NCBI RefSeq assembly: GCF_002563855.1
Contig: NZ_PDJQ01000001.1
Span: 1,116,001-1,180,000, forward strand
Reading direction: 5' to 3'
DNA: 64,000 bases
Source: Tepidiforma thermophila
GTDB lineage: Bacteria > Chloroflexota > Dehalococcoidia > Tepidiformales > Tepidiformaceae
The notes under the pieces are model-generated. The model saw only the letters and a program-made list of their open reading frames with translations. It searched no databases and was not told the DNA's origin. The position numbers were made by a program, and so were the translations under genes. This document shows, in pieces, positions 53,517 to 61,798 of this stretch (position 1 is the first letter of the stretch; each line of letters begins with the position of its first letter).

Positions 53517-54125
53517 TCAGCCTTCCCGCAGCCGCGCGTACACCACCCGCAGCGTCGGGCGCGTAATCGCATACCAGTAGATGCCGATCGCCAGCACGAA
53601 AAACACGGCCCGCCCGAAGACCACGTGGGCAATGTCCAGCGTGTCCTGGCCGCCATAGGCCACCGCCCCGACGATGACCAGCATCCGCACCACATTCGCC
53701 GCGAAGGTCAGCACCAGCGCCGCCGCCAGCACCCCAAAACGCTTCGCCAGCGGCAGCGCCGGGTAGAACAGCCCCAGGCCCATCAGCGCAGCCGTCTCCA
53801 GCACCCCCGAGCACTCGATCCCGATGGTCAGCTTCGTCCACTCCTGGTGGTGCGGAACCCCGATGACCAGCAGGTCGCCCGCCCGGTCATCGAACAGCGC
53901 CGTCCGCACCCCCAGCAGCCACGACATCGCGTGCACCGCGTGCGCCGTCGCAACCCGTACCGCCAGCTCGCCCGGCATGAGCTCCCGCATCGCCACCACC
54001 GCCAGCACCGCAAACCCCGCCGCGCCGAGCACGAAGTACAGGATCCAGGCCCTGGCCTTCCAGAAGAACGCGACCGCCGCAGCCCAGGCGATGCACACCG
54101 GCACGAACCACGTCAGCGTGTCCAT
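53517..54125 (-). CDS. xrtG: Exosortase family protein XrtG
   Basis: A 202-residue integral membrane protein with about six helices. The catalytic triad of exosortases is complete: Cys105 in [10 protein letters not shown], Arg147 in ANVVRM and His167 in [13 protein letters not shown]. Exosortases/archaeosortases are thought to cut C-terminal sorting signals and transfer the protein to a lipid or other acceptor. The small size and the neighbours (GT2, PTPS-like protein) indicate the XrtG type. The ATG lies inside the last 13 bases of the upstream gene, the presumed substrate. Confidence 0.9.
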   Translation of the reverse strand: MDTLTWFVPVCIAWAAAVAFFWKARAWILYFVLGAAGFAVLAVVAMRELMPGELAVRVATAHAVHAMSWLLGVRTALFDDRAGDLLVIGVPHHQEWTKLTIGIECSGVLETAALMGLGLFYPALPLAKRFGVLAAALVLTFAANVVRMLVIVGAVAYGGQDTLDIAHVVFGRAVFFVLAIGIYWYAITRPTLRVVYARLREG

Positions 54126-55645
54126 TCGGCCTTCCGGTTCACATACCAGGCGACCCCAACCGCGAAGGTCCCGAACAGCCCGACCAGCAGCCAGCCCATC
54201 GTCGGCGCACCAGAGCACGTGTACGTCACGGTCAGCGACTCCCGCGGCCCGTTCGGGTCCGTCCCCCACTCGACCGTGTTCTTCACTTCGCACGTGTCGG
54301 CCGTTCCGTCGAACTTCTGGTAGATGAGGAAGTACTGGCCCGGCGCCGTCGCGTAGAACTTCCCGTAGTCGCCGCTGCCGATCCCGCCGCACGCGGCCCC
54401 GTTGTACTCCTCGCACCACGAGGCCGCGTCGTCCCAGACCAGCAGGTCAGCTGCCACGCTCGGCTCGACCCGCCACACCACCACGCCGTCCTTCTCCGCC
54501 ACAAAGCTCTTCTTCACCGTCACCTTCGGCGGCCCGTCCGGCTTCTTGTTGTACGCACAGAGGTGGAACGTCTTGCCGTTCTGCTTCTCGTTCCCCGAGA
54601 GCGAAATCTTCGCCGCCAGGTTGCCTCCCTTCGGCTCCTTCGGGCAGGCCGAGGCCCCCTTCGGCGACTCCACCAGGTCGAACAGCAGCGGGTTCGGCAG
54701 CCCGGTGTCCGGGTCCAGCTCCGTCACCAGGTAATCGCCCGGCGCAATCTCCACCAGCTCGCCGTCCACGAACTTCCGGATCGCCGTGTTGTTCGCGTCG
54801 GCCAGCAGGAAGACCCACTCCCCGGGCGGTGCCGCCGGCTGCCACTTCCCCTTCTCATCCAGCACGAACTTCTTCACCTGGATGAACCCCTTCGCCTTCC
54901 CGCCGCCACCGCCGCCGCCCCCCGCGGTGGCGGTCGCCGCCGGCGTCGGTGTAGATGTCGGCGGCGCCGTGGGGCTGGGCGATGCAGTCCCCGTCGGCGC
55001 CGTCGGGCTCGGCGCAGGCTTCGTCGGCGTCGCGGTCGGTGTTGGCGTCGGCTCGGTCCCGTCCCACTGGTACAGGATGCAGTACGCCTGCGTCCCGGCC
55101 GGCACCGACAGCGACCCCCACCCGATGCCGTCGCCGTTGTCGTTGTTCACGCCGTCCTGGTAGCACTGCAGGTCGATGAACGGCAGCGGCGCCGCCGTCA
55201 CAATCGTCGTCGGGTAGTCCACTACTGAGAACCGCCGCGTCTGCGCCTTCCCCGCCGGCAGGTACACCGTTTGCCCGGGTGCGATCACCGTCGCTCCACC
55301 GGCGTACCCCGTCCCCGACGTCGACATCGTGACCGGCGTCGTCAGCGCCGGGTCCAGGAACACCGAATTCGCCGTCGAGCCGCCCAGCAGGAACAGCCCC
55401 TTCGCCGTCCCCGGCACGCACCCGTACGCGGCAATATCCGCCGGTACCGCCTGCGGCGTCCCGTTATCGCTCGCCTTCGGGTCCTTCCCGCTCAGCCGCG
55501 CCTGGTAGATCGCGCTGTCGCCCGGGCAGCTTGCCGCAAGGAACGTCAGCGAGGCAGTCGCCGGCACCTGCGCCCGGCCCGCGGTCAGGCCCATTCCGCC
55601 TGCAACTCCGGCAAACATAACCAGCAGCAGCATCGCCCGCTTCAT
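54113..55645 (-). CDS. Exported surface protein with Thr/Pro linker, candidate XrtG substrate
   Basis: A 510-residue secreted protein. Signal peptide to about residue 26; a cysteine-containing N-terminal domain to about 200; a Thr/Pro/Ala linker (about 200-250, [18 protein letters not shown]) and a poly-Gly run; then two beta-rich repeats resembling SpaA/prealbumin-like stalk domains ([27 protein letters not shown], and [19 protein letters not shown]). The C-terminus is Cys-Ser-Gly-Ala-Pro-Thr-Met-Gly (477-484), a membrane helix (485-502) and Arg504-Lys505, a tripartite sorting signal. It lies between the PTPS-like gene (ATGA overlap) and xrtG (13-base overlap). Its function is unknown. Confidence 0.8.
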   Translation of the reverse strand: MKRAMLLLVMFAGVAGGMGLTAGRAQVPATASLTFLAASCPGDSAIYQARLSGKDPKASDNGTPQAVPADIAAYGCVPGTAKGLFLLGGSTANSVFLDPALTTPVTMSTSGTGYAGGATVIAPGQTVYLPAGKAQTRRFSVVDYPTTIVTAAPLPFIDLQCYQDGVNNDNGDGIGWGSLSVPAGTQAYCILYQWDGTEPTPTPTATPTKPAPSPTAPTGTASPSPTAPPTSTPTPAATATAGGGGGGGGKAKGFIQVKKFVLDEKGKWQPAAPPGEWVFLLADANNTAIRKFVDGELVEIAPGDYLVTELDPDTGLPNPLLFDLVESPKGASACPKEPKGGNLAAKISLSGNEKQNGKTFHLCAYNKKPDGPPKVTVKKSFVAEKDGVVVWRVEPSVAADLLVWDDAASWCEEYNGAACGGIGSGDYGKFYATAPGQYFLIYQKFDGTADTCEVKNTVEWGTDPNGPRESLTVTYTCSGAPTMGWLLVGLFGTFAVGVAWYVNRKAEWTR

Positions 55646-56133
55646 GCGGCATCACCCCCGGCCTCGACGGTCACCGAAATCGTCGGGTTCTCCCAGAGCG
55701 TCACGCTCACCAGCCGCGGCCCGCCCGGCATCTCCTCCAGCAGCCGCGTCTCCACATTGCGGAAAATCACTGCCGCCAGGTTCTCCCCCGTCGGCTGCAC
55801 CACCGTGAACGGGTGCATCTCGTTCAGGAACCGGTTCGCGTACCGCTTCGCTTCCGCTTCCAGCAGGTTCTTCACCTCCCGGAAACCGGCCACCATCCCC
55901 TCGTCGTCCACCCGCTCCGTCACGAAGACCGCCTGCACCCGGTACGAATGCGTGTGCTTCTCGCCGTTCGGCCGAATCGCGTGCGACGCCCCGAAAAACG
56001 AATCAATCGCCAGCCGGTACCGCAGGCCCGCCGCCACTGCCCGCTGCACCAGCAGCGGGTCGGGCGCTGGCCCCCCCTCGATGACCGAAACCTTCGCCTC
56101 TGGGTCCCCCGGCCTGTCACCCGTTGCGCGCAT
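55642..56133 (-). CDS. 6-pyruvoyl-tetrahydropterin-synthase-like protein of the exosortase G locus
   Basis: A 163-residue T-fold protein. The three zinc ligands are His51 (GASHAI), His60 and His62 (EKHTHSYRV); Glu117 in PTGENLA matches the pterin-anchoring glutamate. The catalytic Cys that QueD and PTPS carry between the first His and the HxH is absent, as is the Asp of the usual MVxDF (here MVAGF). This fits the PTPS-related family known from XrtG loci. The ATG has GAGG eight bases upstream; it is the first gene of the cluster and overlaps the surface protein gene as ATGA. Confidence 0.82.
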   Translation of the reverse strand: MRATGDRPGDPEAKVSVIEGGPAPDPLLVQRAVAAGLRYRLAIDSFFGASHAIRPNGEKHTHSYRVQAVFVTERVDDEGMVAGFREVKNLLEAEAKRYANRFLNEMHPFTVVQPTGENLAAVIFRNVETRLLEEMPGGPRLVSVTLWENPTISVTVEAGGDAA

Positions 56134-56276
56134 GGATGCAACCTCGATGGTCTTCACCCATGGTGTTCGGCGAATCCTGCGCGACGATTGAGTGAATGTT
56201 GGGGAACCGCTGCTCGAAACCTCCAGCACCGTCTCCCGCTGCCGAAAATCCCGGTATGAATCCCGAGGAGCCGACC

Positions 56277-56462
56277 ATGATGACCACCCACGACTGGTCC
56301 GCCTGGCAGGCCGGCTACGAAGCCGGCATCGATGACGCCATCCGGCTGATCGACGCCCTCCGGGGCCCCGGGTCCGGCAGCCTGAGCACTCCCATACTCC
56401 TCCGCATCCGCGCCGAGCTGCTCGCCCTCCGCGAACGCACCTCCGGCCGGCGCGCCGCCTGA
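56277..56462 (+). CDS. Small hypothetical protein, 61 residues
   Basis: A short, mostly helical protein (WSAWQAGYEAGIDDAIRLID, LLRIRAELLALRERT). Not recognised. GAGGAG lies seven bases before the chosen ATG; an ATG seven codons upstream is possible. It stands between the divergent exosortase cluster and the flavoprotein gene, in the same direction as the latter. Confidence 0.5.
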   Translation: MMTTHDWSAWQAGYEAGIDDAIRLIDALRGPGSGSLSTPILLRIRAELLALRERTSGRRAA

Positions 56463-56522
56463 CGTGCCCTGCCCCCTTCTCATCCGCTAGCCTTCTCCGT
56501 AGCTCCGCCCGGGGGAGGCGCC

Positions 56523-57698
56523 ATGCCATCGTGGTCCAACTGGTCCGGCTCCGTCGTCGCTGAAACCGCCCGCCTCGAAGCGCCCGCCGACGAGGCCGCT
56601 GTCGCTACCCTCGTCCGCGAAGCTGCCGCCGCCGGCACAACCGTCCGCGTCGCCGGCTCCGGCCACTCCTTCGTCCCCGTCGTCCCCGCCGCGGGCGCCA
56701 TCCTCAGCCTCGACCGCCTCACCGGCCTCCTCGATTCTGACCCCGCTGCCTGCACCGCCACCCTCTACGCCGGCACGAAGCTGCACGATGCCACCCACCT
56801 CCTCTGGGAGCACGGCCTCGCCCTCCCCAACCAGGGCGACGTCGATACCCAGGCCCTCGCCGGCGCCATCGCCACCGGCACCCACGGCACCGGCCCCGCC
56901 TACGGCTCCATCTCCACCCGCCTCGTCGGCGTCCGCCTCGTCACCGCCTCCGGCGACCTCCTCGACCTCGATTCCGCCGACCTCCTCCCCGCCCTGCGCG
57001 TCTCCCTCGGCCTCCTCGGCATCATGACCCGCGTCACCCTCGCCTGCGTGCCCCGCTACGCCCTCCGCGAGCGCGTCTGGCAGCACCCCATCGACGAGTG
57101 CCTCGAGCAGCTCGAGCACACCATCGCATCCCACGACCACTACGAGTTCTTCTGGTTCCCCCGCTCCGACATCGCTGAATCGAAGGCCCTCGACCCGGTC
57201 GACGCCGAACCCGAAACCGAAGACCCTCCGCCCCTCGATGGCCCCGGCGAACGGGTCGGCTGGGCCCACCGCATCTACCCCTCCGTGCGCAAGCTCCGCT
57301 TCAACGAAATGGAGTACGCCGTCCCCGCCGAAGCCGGCCCCGCCTGCTTCCGCGCTGTCCGCCAGCGCATGAAGGAGCGCCACCCGAAGGTCGGGTGGCC
57401 CGTCGAATACCGGACGCTTGCCGCCGACGACGCCTGGCTCAGCCCCGCCTTCGCCCGCGCAACCGTCACCATCTCCGTCCACCAGGACGCCGCCCGCCCC
57501 TATCGCGAATTCTTCACCGACCTCGAACCCATCTTCCGCGACTTCGGCGGCCGCCCCCACTGGGGAAAATTCCACACCAGCACGCGCGCCGACCTCGCTG
57601 CCGCCTATCCCCGCTTCGAAGCGTTCTGCGCGCTGCGGCGCGAGTTCGACCCCGCCGGCCGCTTCCTCTCCCCATACCTCGCCGGCCTCTTCGCCTGA
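56523..57698 (+). CDS. FAD-linked sugar-1,4-lactone oxidase
   Basis: A 391-residue VAO-family flavoprotein like D-arabinono-1,4-lactone and L-gulono-1,4-lactone oxidases. VRVAGSGHSFVPV holds the His that can bind FAD covalently; LALPNQGDVDTQALAGAI and ATGTHGTG complete the FAD domain; RPHWGKFH is the conserved HWGK of the ALO domain. It oxidises aldonolactones or related polyols with oxygen or another acceptor. GGGGGAGG six bases upstream of the ATG. Confidence 0.92.
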   Translation: MPSWSNWSGSVVAETARLEAPADEAAVATLVREAAAAGTTVRVAGSGHSFVPVVPAAGAILSLDRLTGLLDSDPAACTATLYAGTKLHDATHLLWEHGLALPNQGDVDTQALAGAIATGTHGTGPAYGSISTRLVGVRLVTASGDLLDLDSADLLPALRVSLGLLGIMTRVTLACVPRYALRERVWQHPIDECLEQLEHTIASHDHYEFFWFPRSDIAESKALDPVDAEPETEDPPPLDGPGERVGWAHRIYPSVRKLRFNEMEYAVPAEAGPACFRAVRQRMKERHPKVGWPVEYRTLAADDAWLSPAFARATVTISVHQDAARPYREFFTDLEPIFRDFGGRPHWGKFHTSTRADLAAAYPRFEAFCALRREFDPAGRFLSPYLAGLFA

Positions 57699-57735
57699 GA
57701 GCCGCCCCCGCATTGTCTTTTCACCCCCGGGATCG

Positions 57736-57741
57736 TACCTT
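57736..57741 (+). promoter_or_regulatory. -10-like box TACCTT before the DUF2157 gene
   Basis: TACCTT ends eight bases before the ATG at 57750, with no ribosome site between. A weaker match than the other boxes. Confidence 0.35.
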
Positions 57742-57749
57742 CCCCTCCG

Positions 57750-58727
57750 ATGAGCGACCTCGACGCGGACCTCCGCCGCTGGGTCGAAGCCGGCATCCTC
57801 GACCCGCAGGTCGCGGAGCGGATCCGCGCCTTCGAAGCGGCCCGCGCCGCGCCCGTGCCCGCCCGCGCGTCCGCCGAGCGCCCCGGCGTGATCGAAGTCC
57901 TCCTCTACCTCGGCATCGCCGTCCTCGCCGTGGGCGTGTTCGCACTCGCCGCCCAGAACTGGAGCGACCTCGCCTCGCCCGCCCGCGTTGCCGTCACCGC
58001 CGTCCCTGCCGCCTTCACCCTCCTCCTCGGCGCGCTCCTCCGCGGTCGCGAAGAGCCCGGGATGCGCCGCGCAGGCCAGCTTGCCTGGGCGGCTGCCGTC
58101 GGCCTCTCTGCGCTCGCCCTCGGCGTCTACATCTGGGAGTACGAGCCCTTCGGCCTCGCCCGCGACGAAGATACGACGCCCTTCCTCGTCGTCACCGCTG
58201 CCGCCACCGCCCTCGCCCTCCTCCTCTGGGCCATCACCCCGTCGACCCTCCAGCTCCTCGCCCTTGGCGCCAGTCTCTTCTTCCTCGCCCAGGCGATTGG
58301 CCAGTGGCCGGATGAGTTCTCCTTGCCGCTCGCCGGGGGGACCCTCGCCGCCGCAGCCCTCGCAGCCATCGCCCTCACCGAGACCGGCCGCCTCGTCCCC
58401 CGCACCCCCGCCCGCACCATCTTCGGACTCCTCCTCGCCGTCGGCGCCTACCAGCCCGGCTTCAGCTCCGGCGGCACCCCCTGGGAGATCCCCGCGTTCC
58501 TCGCCGCCGCCGGACTCCTCGTCCTGGGCGTCTGGCGCTCCTCCTTCCAGTACGTCCTCTGGGGCGTCCTCCTCCTCTTCATCGCCCTTGTCCGGGCCAT
58601 CTTCCAGAACTTCTCCGACCAGCTCGGCGCACCCGTCGCCCTCATCATCTCCGGCGTCCTCCTCATCGGCGCCGTTCTCCTCCTCGCCCGCCTCGCGCCC
58701 CAGCTCCGCCGCGGTGTCGCAACGTGA
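57750..58727 (+). CDS. DUF2157 membrane protein
   Basis: A 325-residue protein. The N-terminal LRRWVEAGILDPQVAERI is the signature of DUF2157; about nine membrane helices follow from residue 50 (VLLYLGIAVLAVGVFALAA, then ALLLWAITPSTLQLLALGA). Function unknown; family members are widespread polytopic membrane proteins. The stop overlaps the next gene in a GTGA, so the two are coupled. Confidence 0.82.
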   Translation: MSDLDADLRRWVEAGILDPQVAERIRAFEAARAAPVPARASAERPGVIEVLLYLGIAVLAVGVFALAAQNWSDLASPARVAVTAVPAAFTLLLGALLRGREEPGMRRAGQLAWAAAVGLSALALGVYIWEYEPFGLARDEDTTPFLVVTAAATALALLLWAITPSTLQLLALGASLFFLAQAIGQWPDEFSLPLAGGTLAAAALAAIALTETGRLVPRTPARTIFGLLLAVGAYQPGFSSGGTPWEIPAFLAAAGLLVLGVWRSSFQYVLWGVLLLFIALVRAIFQNFSDQLGAPVALIISGVLLIGAVLLLARLAPQLRRGVAT

Positions 58728-59410
58728 CCCGCTCCGACCGCTGGTTCGTCGTCGCCCTGCTCGGCGGCGTCCTCGCCGTGATCATCACCGCCGTCGTCGC
58801 CCTTGGCTGGGGCCGAAAGGACGTCTCCCCGCCCGACCTCCAGGACAGCCCCAATCCCGCCATCCCCGGCGACATCCTCTACGTCGACCGCGAAAGCTGC
58901 ATCATCCTCGCCCGAGCCTCCGGTGAGTCCCGCCGGCAGGTCGCCTGCACCGGCATCTCCCCGCGTCTCCTCTTCTTCCTCGATGCATCGCGCATCGCCT
59001 ATGTCGATGCCGTCCCTTCGCTCGAAACCCTGGTCACCATCGACCTCGAAACCGGCCGCGAACTCGGGCGTACCCCCTACAAAGGCGACCGGTCCTTCCT
59101 GCTCCAGACCGCGCCCGACGGCACCCAGGCCTTCCAGCGCGACGATGGCCGCATCCAGCTCATCAAAGACGGCCAGGTCGTCGCCGAATTGAAGTTTGAC
59201 GGTCTCGACTGGGGCCCCCAGCTCGCCGGCTGGTCGCCCGATAGCCAGTGGCTCGCGGTCATCTACTACCCGCCCCGCGGCAGGGCTCCGGAGCTCTGGC
59301 TCGTCTCCCGCGACGGCTCCACCCGCGGCACGCTCGCCAGGGATTCCGGCGGCTCAGCTGTCGCCTGGCGCATCCCCGGCGTCGGCGCCTGGCCCCCGCC
59401 GCCCGACTGA
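58724..59410 (+). CDS. Membrane-anchored beta-propeller-like protein
   Basis: A 228-residue protein with one N-terminal helix (about residues 7-28) and an exported domain. Repeated strands such as DILYVDRESCIILARASG, VTIDLETGRELGRTPY, LAGWSPDSQWLAVIYYP and LWLVSRDGSTRG resemble TolB/WD40-type propeller blades, perhaps three or four, fewer than a full propeller. GTG start coupled to the DUF2157 gene. No function can be assigned. It stops four bases before the convergent folP stop. Confidence 0.7.
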   Translation: MTRSDRWFVVALLGGVLAVIITAVVALGWGRKDVSPPDLQDSPNPAIPGDILYVDRESCIILARASGESRRQVACTGISPRLLFFLDASRIAYVDAVPSLETLVTIDLETGRELGRTPYKGDRSFLLQTAPDGTQAFQRDDGRIQLIKDGQVVAELKFDGLDWGPQLAGWSPDSQWLAVIYYPPRGRAPELWLVSRDGSTRGTLARDSGGSAVAWRIPGVGAWPPPPD

Positions 59411-59414
59411 CCGC

Positions 59415-60620
59415 CTACCAGCGCTGCCCCGGCGGCGGCGGCACCGCCGGCTCCGCCCGCGTCATGTGCGCCGCCGAAGCCCCTGCTCGCCACGGCCAGC
59501 TCCCCTCCCCCGGCGCATAGGCGCCCGGACCGCGCGCCGCGATCGCCTCCGCCATCCCCAGCGCCCGGCGCGCTCCCGCCACATCGTGCACCCGGAAGAT
59601 CCGCACCCCCTGCGCGAACGCCAGCGCGCTCACCACGTGCGTCTCGAGGTCCCGCTCGGCCGGCGGAAGCCCGCCCACGCTCCCGATAAAGTTCTTCCGC
59701 GAGTGCGCCAGCAGCACCGGCAGCCCGAATGTCCCCAGCTCGCCGATCCGCCGCAGCATCTGCAGGTCCTCGTCGTGGCTCTTCCCGAAGGCGATGCCCG
59801 GGTCCACCGCCACCTGCGCCCGCTCGAGCCCGCACGCCCGCAGCTCCCCCAGCCGCGCCTCCATCCACCCCACCGTCTCGGTCACCACATCGGCGTAGAC
59901 CGGCGGAGCGTCCGGCCTCCGCTTCGGCACCGTGTAGCTGTAGTTCAGCACGTAGCCCGCGCCTGCCGCCGCCGCTTCCACGGCCGCGCCCGTGCCCAGC
60001 GTCAGCCCGCTGATGTCATTCACCAGCTCCGCGCCTGCTGCCAGCGCCGCCCGCGCCACAGCCGGCTTGTACGTATCGCTCGAAACCACGTGCCCCTCGC
60101 GCACCAGCGCCTCGACCGCCCCCGCCACAATCTCTGCCTCGGCCTCCGCCTCCAGCACCGGCCGGTCTGCCCGCGCGCTCTCCGCCCCCACGTCGATGAT
60201 GTCGGCGCCCGACGCCCGCAGCCGCTCCGCCGCTGCGCACGCCGCCCCGGTGTCCCGTCCCACGCCGTCGCCCGAAAACGAGTCATCGGTCAGGTTGAGG
60301 ATTCCCATCACGATCGGCCGATCGAGCGGCAGCTCCCGCGTCCGCAGCCGCCACGCCGTCACAGGCGCAAGGAAGGCCCGCAGCCGCTCCGCGTGCGGCG
60401 AGCCCAGCTCCGCGAGCTTCGCCGCCAGCCCCTCCAGCACCGGGCGCGGCCCCCAGACCGTCGCCATGTCCGGCTCGCGCAGGTCGATGCCCAGCCCGAG
60501 CGCGCTCGTCGCCAGCTGCAGCCGCTCGCGGTCGCCCGCGAAATGGACCGCGTACGGCGCCTCCGGCTCCGCGGCCGCCATTCCGAACCCCGGCGGCACC
60601 ACCCGCAGCGACGGCCTCAC
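59415..60620 (-). CDS. folP: Dihydropteroate synthase with N-terminal extension
   Basis: A 401-residue enzyme; normal DHPS is 270-290. After about 95 extra residues the TIM barrel starts with RPIVMGILNLTDDSFSGDG (canonical NVTPDSFSDGG, here Leu and Asp replace Val and Pro). GADIIDVGAESARA, VSSDTYKP, LVNDISGL, VAVDPGIAFGKS and LAHSRKNFIG give the pterin and p-aminobenzoate sites. It joins pABA to dihydropterin pyrophosphate in folate synthesis. The extension is unidentified. GTG start overlapping the DinB-like stop (GTGA). Confidence 0.9.
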   Translation of the reverse strand: MRPSLRVVPPGFGMAAAEPEAPYAVHFAGDRERLQLATSALGLGIDLREPDMATVWGPRPVLEGLAAKLAELGSPHAERLRAFLAPVTAWRLRTRELPLDRPIVMGILNLTDDSFSGDGVGRDTGAACAAAERLRASGADIIDVGAESARADRPVLEAEAEAEIVAGAVEALVREGHVVSSDTYKPAVARAALAAGAELVNDISGLTLGTGAAVEAAAAGAGYVLNYSYTVPKRRPDAPPVYADVVTETVGWMEARLGELRACGLERAQVAVDPGIAFGKSHDEDLQMLRRIGELGTFGLPVLLAHSRKNFIGSVGGLPPAERDLETHVVSALAFAQGVRIFRVHDVAGARRALGMAEAIAARGPGAYAPGEGSWPWRAGASAAHMTRAEPAVPPPPGQRW

Positions 60621-61129
60621 CGCGTGCCCCCGGCAAGCGCCTCAACCATCCGCCGCACCTGCCACAGGTGCTCGAGGTCGTGCTCGTACGCCTCGCGGGC
60701 CAGCTCGAGGATCGACACCGGCCCCCGGTACGGGTGACGGCCCGTCCGCCGCCAGTCCCGGTCCGAAAGGTCCCAAAGGAGGTAGGTCGTTCGCCGCCGC
60801 AGGTAGTGCAGCTCGTCCAGCAGGTCCTCCAGCTCGCACTCCGCGTAGTCCGCCTCGAACGGGATGTCGTCCAGGTCCACGTGCAGGATCTCCGGTTCGC
60901 CGCGGCTCATCGCGATCGTCGCGACCTGCTCCTGCAGCCCCCGCTCGACCTGCACCAGGTGATACGGCACCGCCAGCAGGCACCACCCCTCGTCCGGCCA
61001 CGGCGCCGGCCGCAAGAGGTCGCGCTCCCGCACACCGGCAAACGCCCGCGCCAGCTCGCCGCCCGCCTCGCCGAGCGCCTTCAGCAAAAATGACGGGTCG
61101 CTCCCCGCAGTGGCCGGCACATAACGCAC
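60617..61129 (-). CDS. DinB-like four-helix-bundle protein
   Basis: A 170-residue DinB/YfiT-type helical bundle. Candidate metal histidines are in VPYHLVQVERG (about residue 57) and EHDLEHLWQ (about 147 and 151), the usual H...HxxxH pattern. Such proteins are often thiol-dependent transferases or of unknown role; a link to folate is suggested only by the GTGA coupling with folP. GTG start directly behind a TAGAAT box. Confidence 0.82.
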   Translation of the reverse strand: MRYVPATAGSDPSFLLKALGEAGGELARAFAGVRERDLLRPAPWPDEGWCLLAVPYHLVQVERGLQEQVATIAMSRGEPEILHVDLDDIPFEADYAECELEDLLDELHYLRRRTTYLLWDLSDRDWRRTGRHPYRGPVSILELAREAYEHDLEHLWQVRRMVEALAGGTR

Positions 61130-61135
61130 GCCTGC

Positions 61136-61141
61136 ATTCTA
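61136..61141 (-). promoter_or_regulatory. -10 box TAGAAT, leaderless start of the DinB-like gene
   Basis: On the minus strand TAGAAT ends six bases before the GTG at 61129. No ribosome binding site is present. It would drive DinB-like plus folP. Confidence 0.6.
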
Positions 61142-61176
61142 GCCCCCGCGGTCGCCCCGCGTCGTAAGCAGCCGGC

Positions 61177-61755
61177 TCAGGTCACGACCAGCGGCACCCC
61201 GTCCCGGCACAACGGACAGGCGCTCGCCTCCCACGACGCCGCCGGCACGTCGAGGCACGCGAAAAACGGCACCCCGAAGTCCACCGTCCCGCCCGTCCGG
61301 TCGACCAGCACCCCGACGCCCGCAACCTCCGCTCCCCGCGCCGTCACCGCCTTCAGCACCTCGCGGATGCTGCCCCCGGTCGTGAGCACATCATCAACCA
61401 CGAGCGCACGGTCGCCCGGGCCCAGCTCGAACCCCCGGCGGAACTCCCGCTCCTCTCCGTGGTCGTCCTTCCGTTCCGCGATGATCGCCCGGAGGCCCAG
61501 CTGCCGCGCGGTCTCGTACGCCAGGATCACCCCGCCCGTCGTCGGCCCCGCGACCACTGTCGGCAGCCCGCGAAACCGCTCCGCAATCTGCCGGCAGAGC
61601 GGCTCCGTCACATCCGGCCACTGCAGAATCCGGAACTTCTCGATGTACAGTTCGCCGTGGCGCCCGCTCGCGTACTGGAAGTGCCCGCGCAGCAGCGCTC
61701 CCCGCGATTCCAGCAGCGCCCACGCCTCGTCCCGCGTCAGGTGCCTCTCCGTCAC
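61177..61755 (-). CDS. pyrE: Orotate phosphoribosyltransferase
   Basis: A 192-residue type I phosphoribosyltransferase. HFQYASGRHGELYIEKFRIL at the N-terminus, AGPTTGGVILAYE and the PRPP loop ALVVDDVLTTGGSI match the shorter bacterial PyrE form; the hood ends with ACPLCRDGVPL, a Cys pair common in this subgroup. It makes orotidine 5'-monophosphate in pyrimidine synthesis. GTG start. Confidence 0.93.
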   Translation of the reverse strand: MTERHLTRDEAWALLESRGALLRGHFQYASGRHGELYIEKFRILQWPDVTEPLCRQIAERFRGLPTVVAGPTTGGVILAYETARQLGLRAIIAERKDDHGEEREFRRGFELGPGDRALVVDDVLTTGGSIREVLKAVTARGAEVAGVGVLVDRTGGTVDFGVPFFACLDVPAASWEASACPLCRDGVPLVVT

Positions 61756-61762
61756 GGCCCCG

Positions 61763-61768
61763 AGCGTA
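61763..61768 (-). promoter_or_regulatory. -10-like box TACGCT, leaderless start of pyrE
   Basis: On the minus strand TACGCT ends seven bases before the pyrE GTG, in the 43-base gap after the signal peptidase stop. Confidence 0.45.
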
Positions 61769-61798
61769 CCCGTTCCCGCCCTTCCGGTCGCGCCCGAG

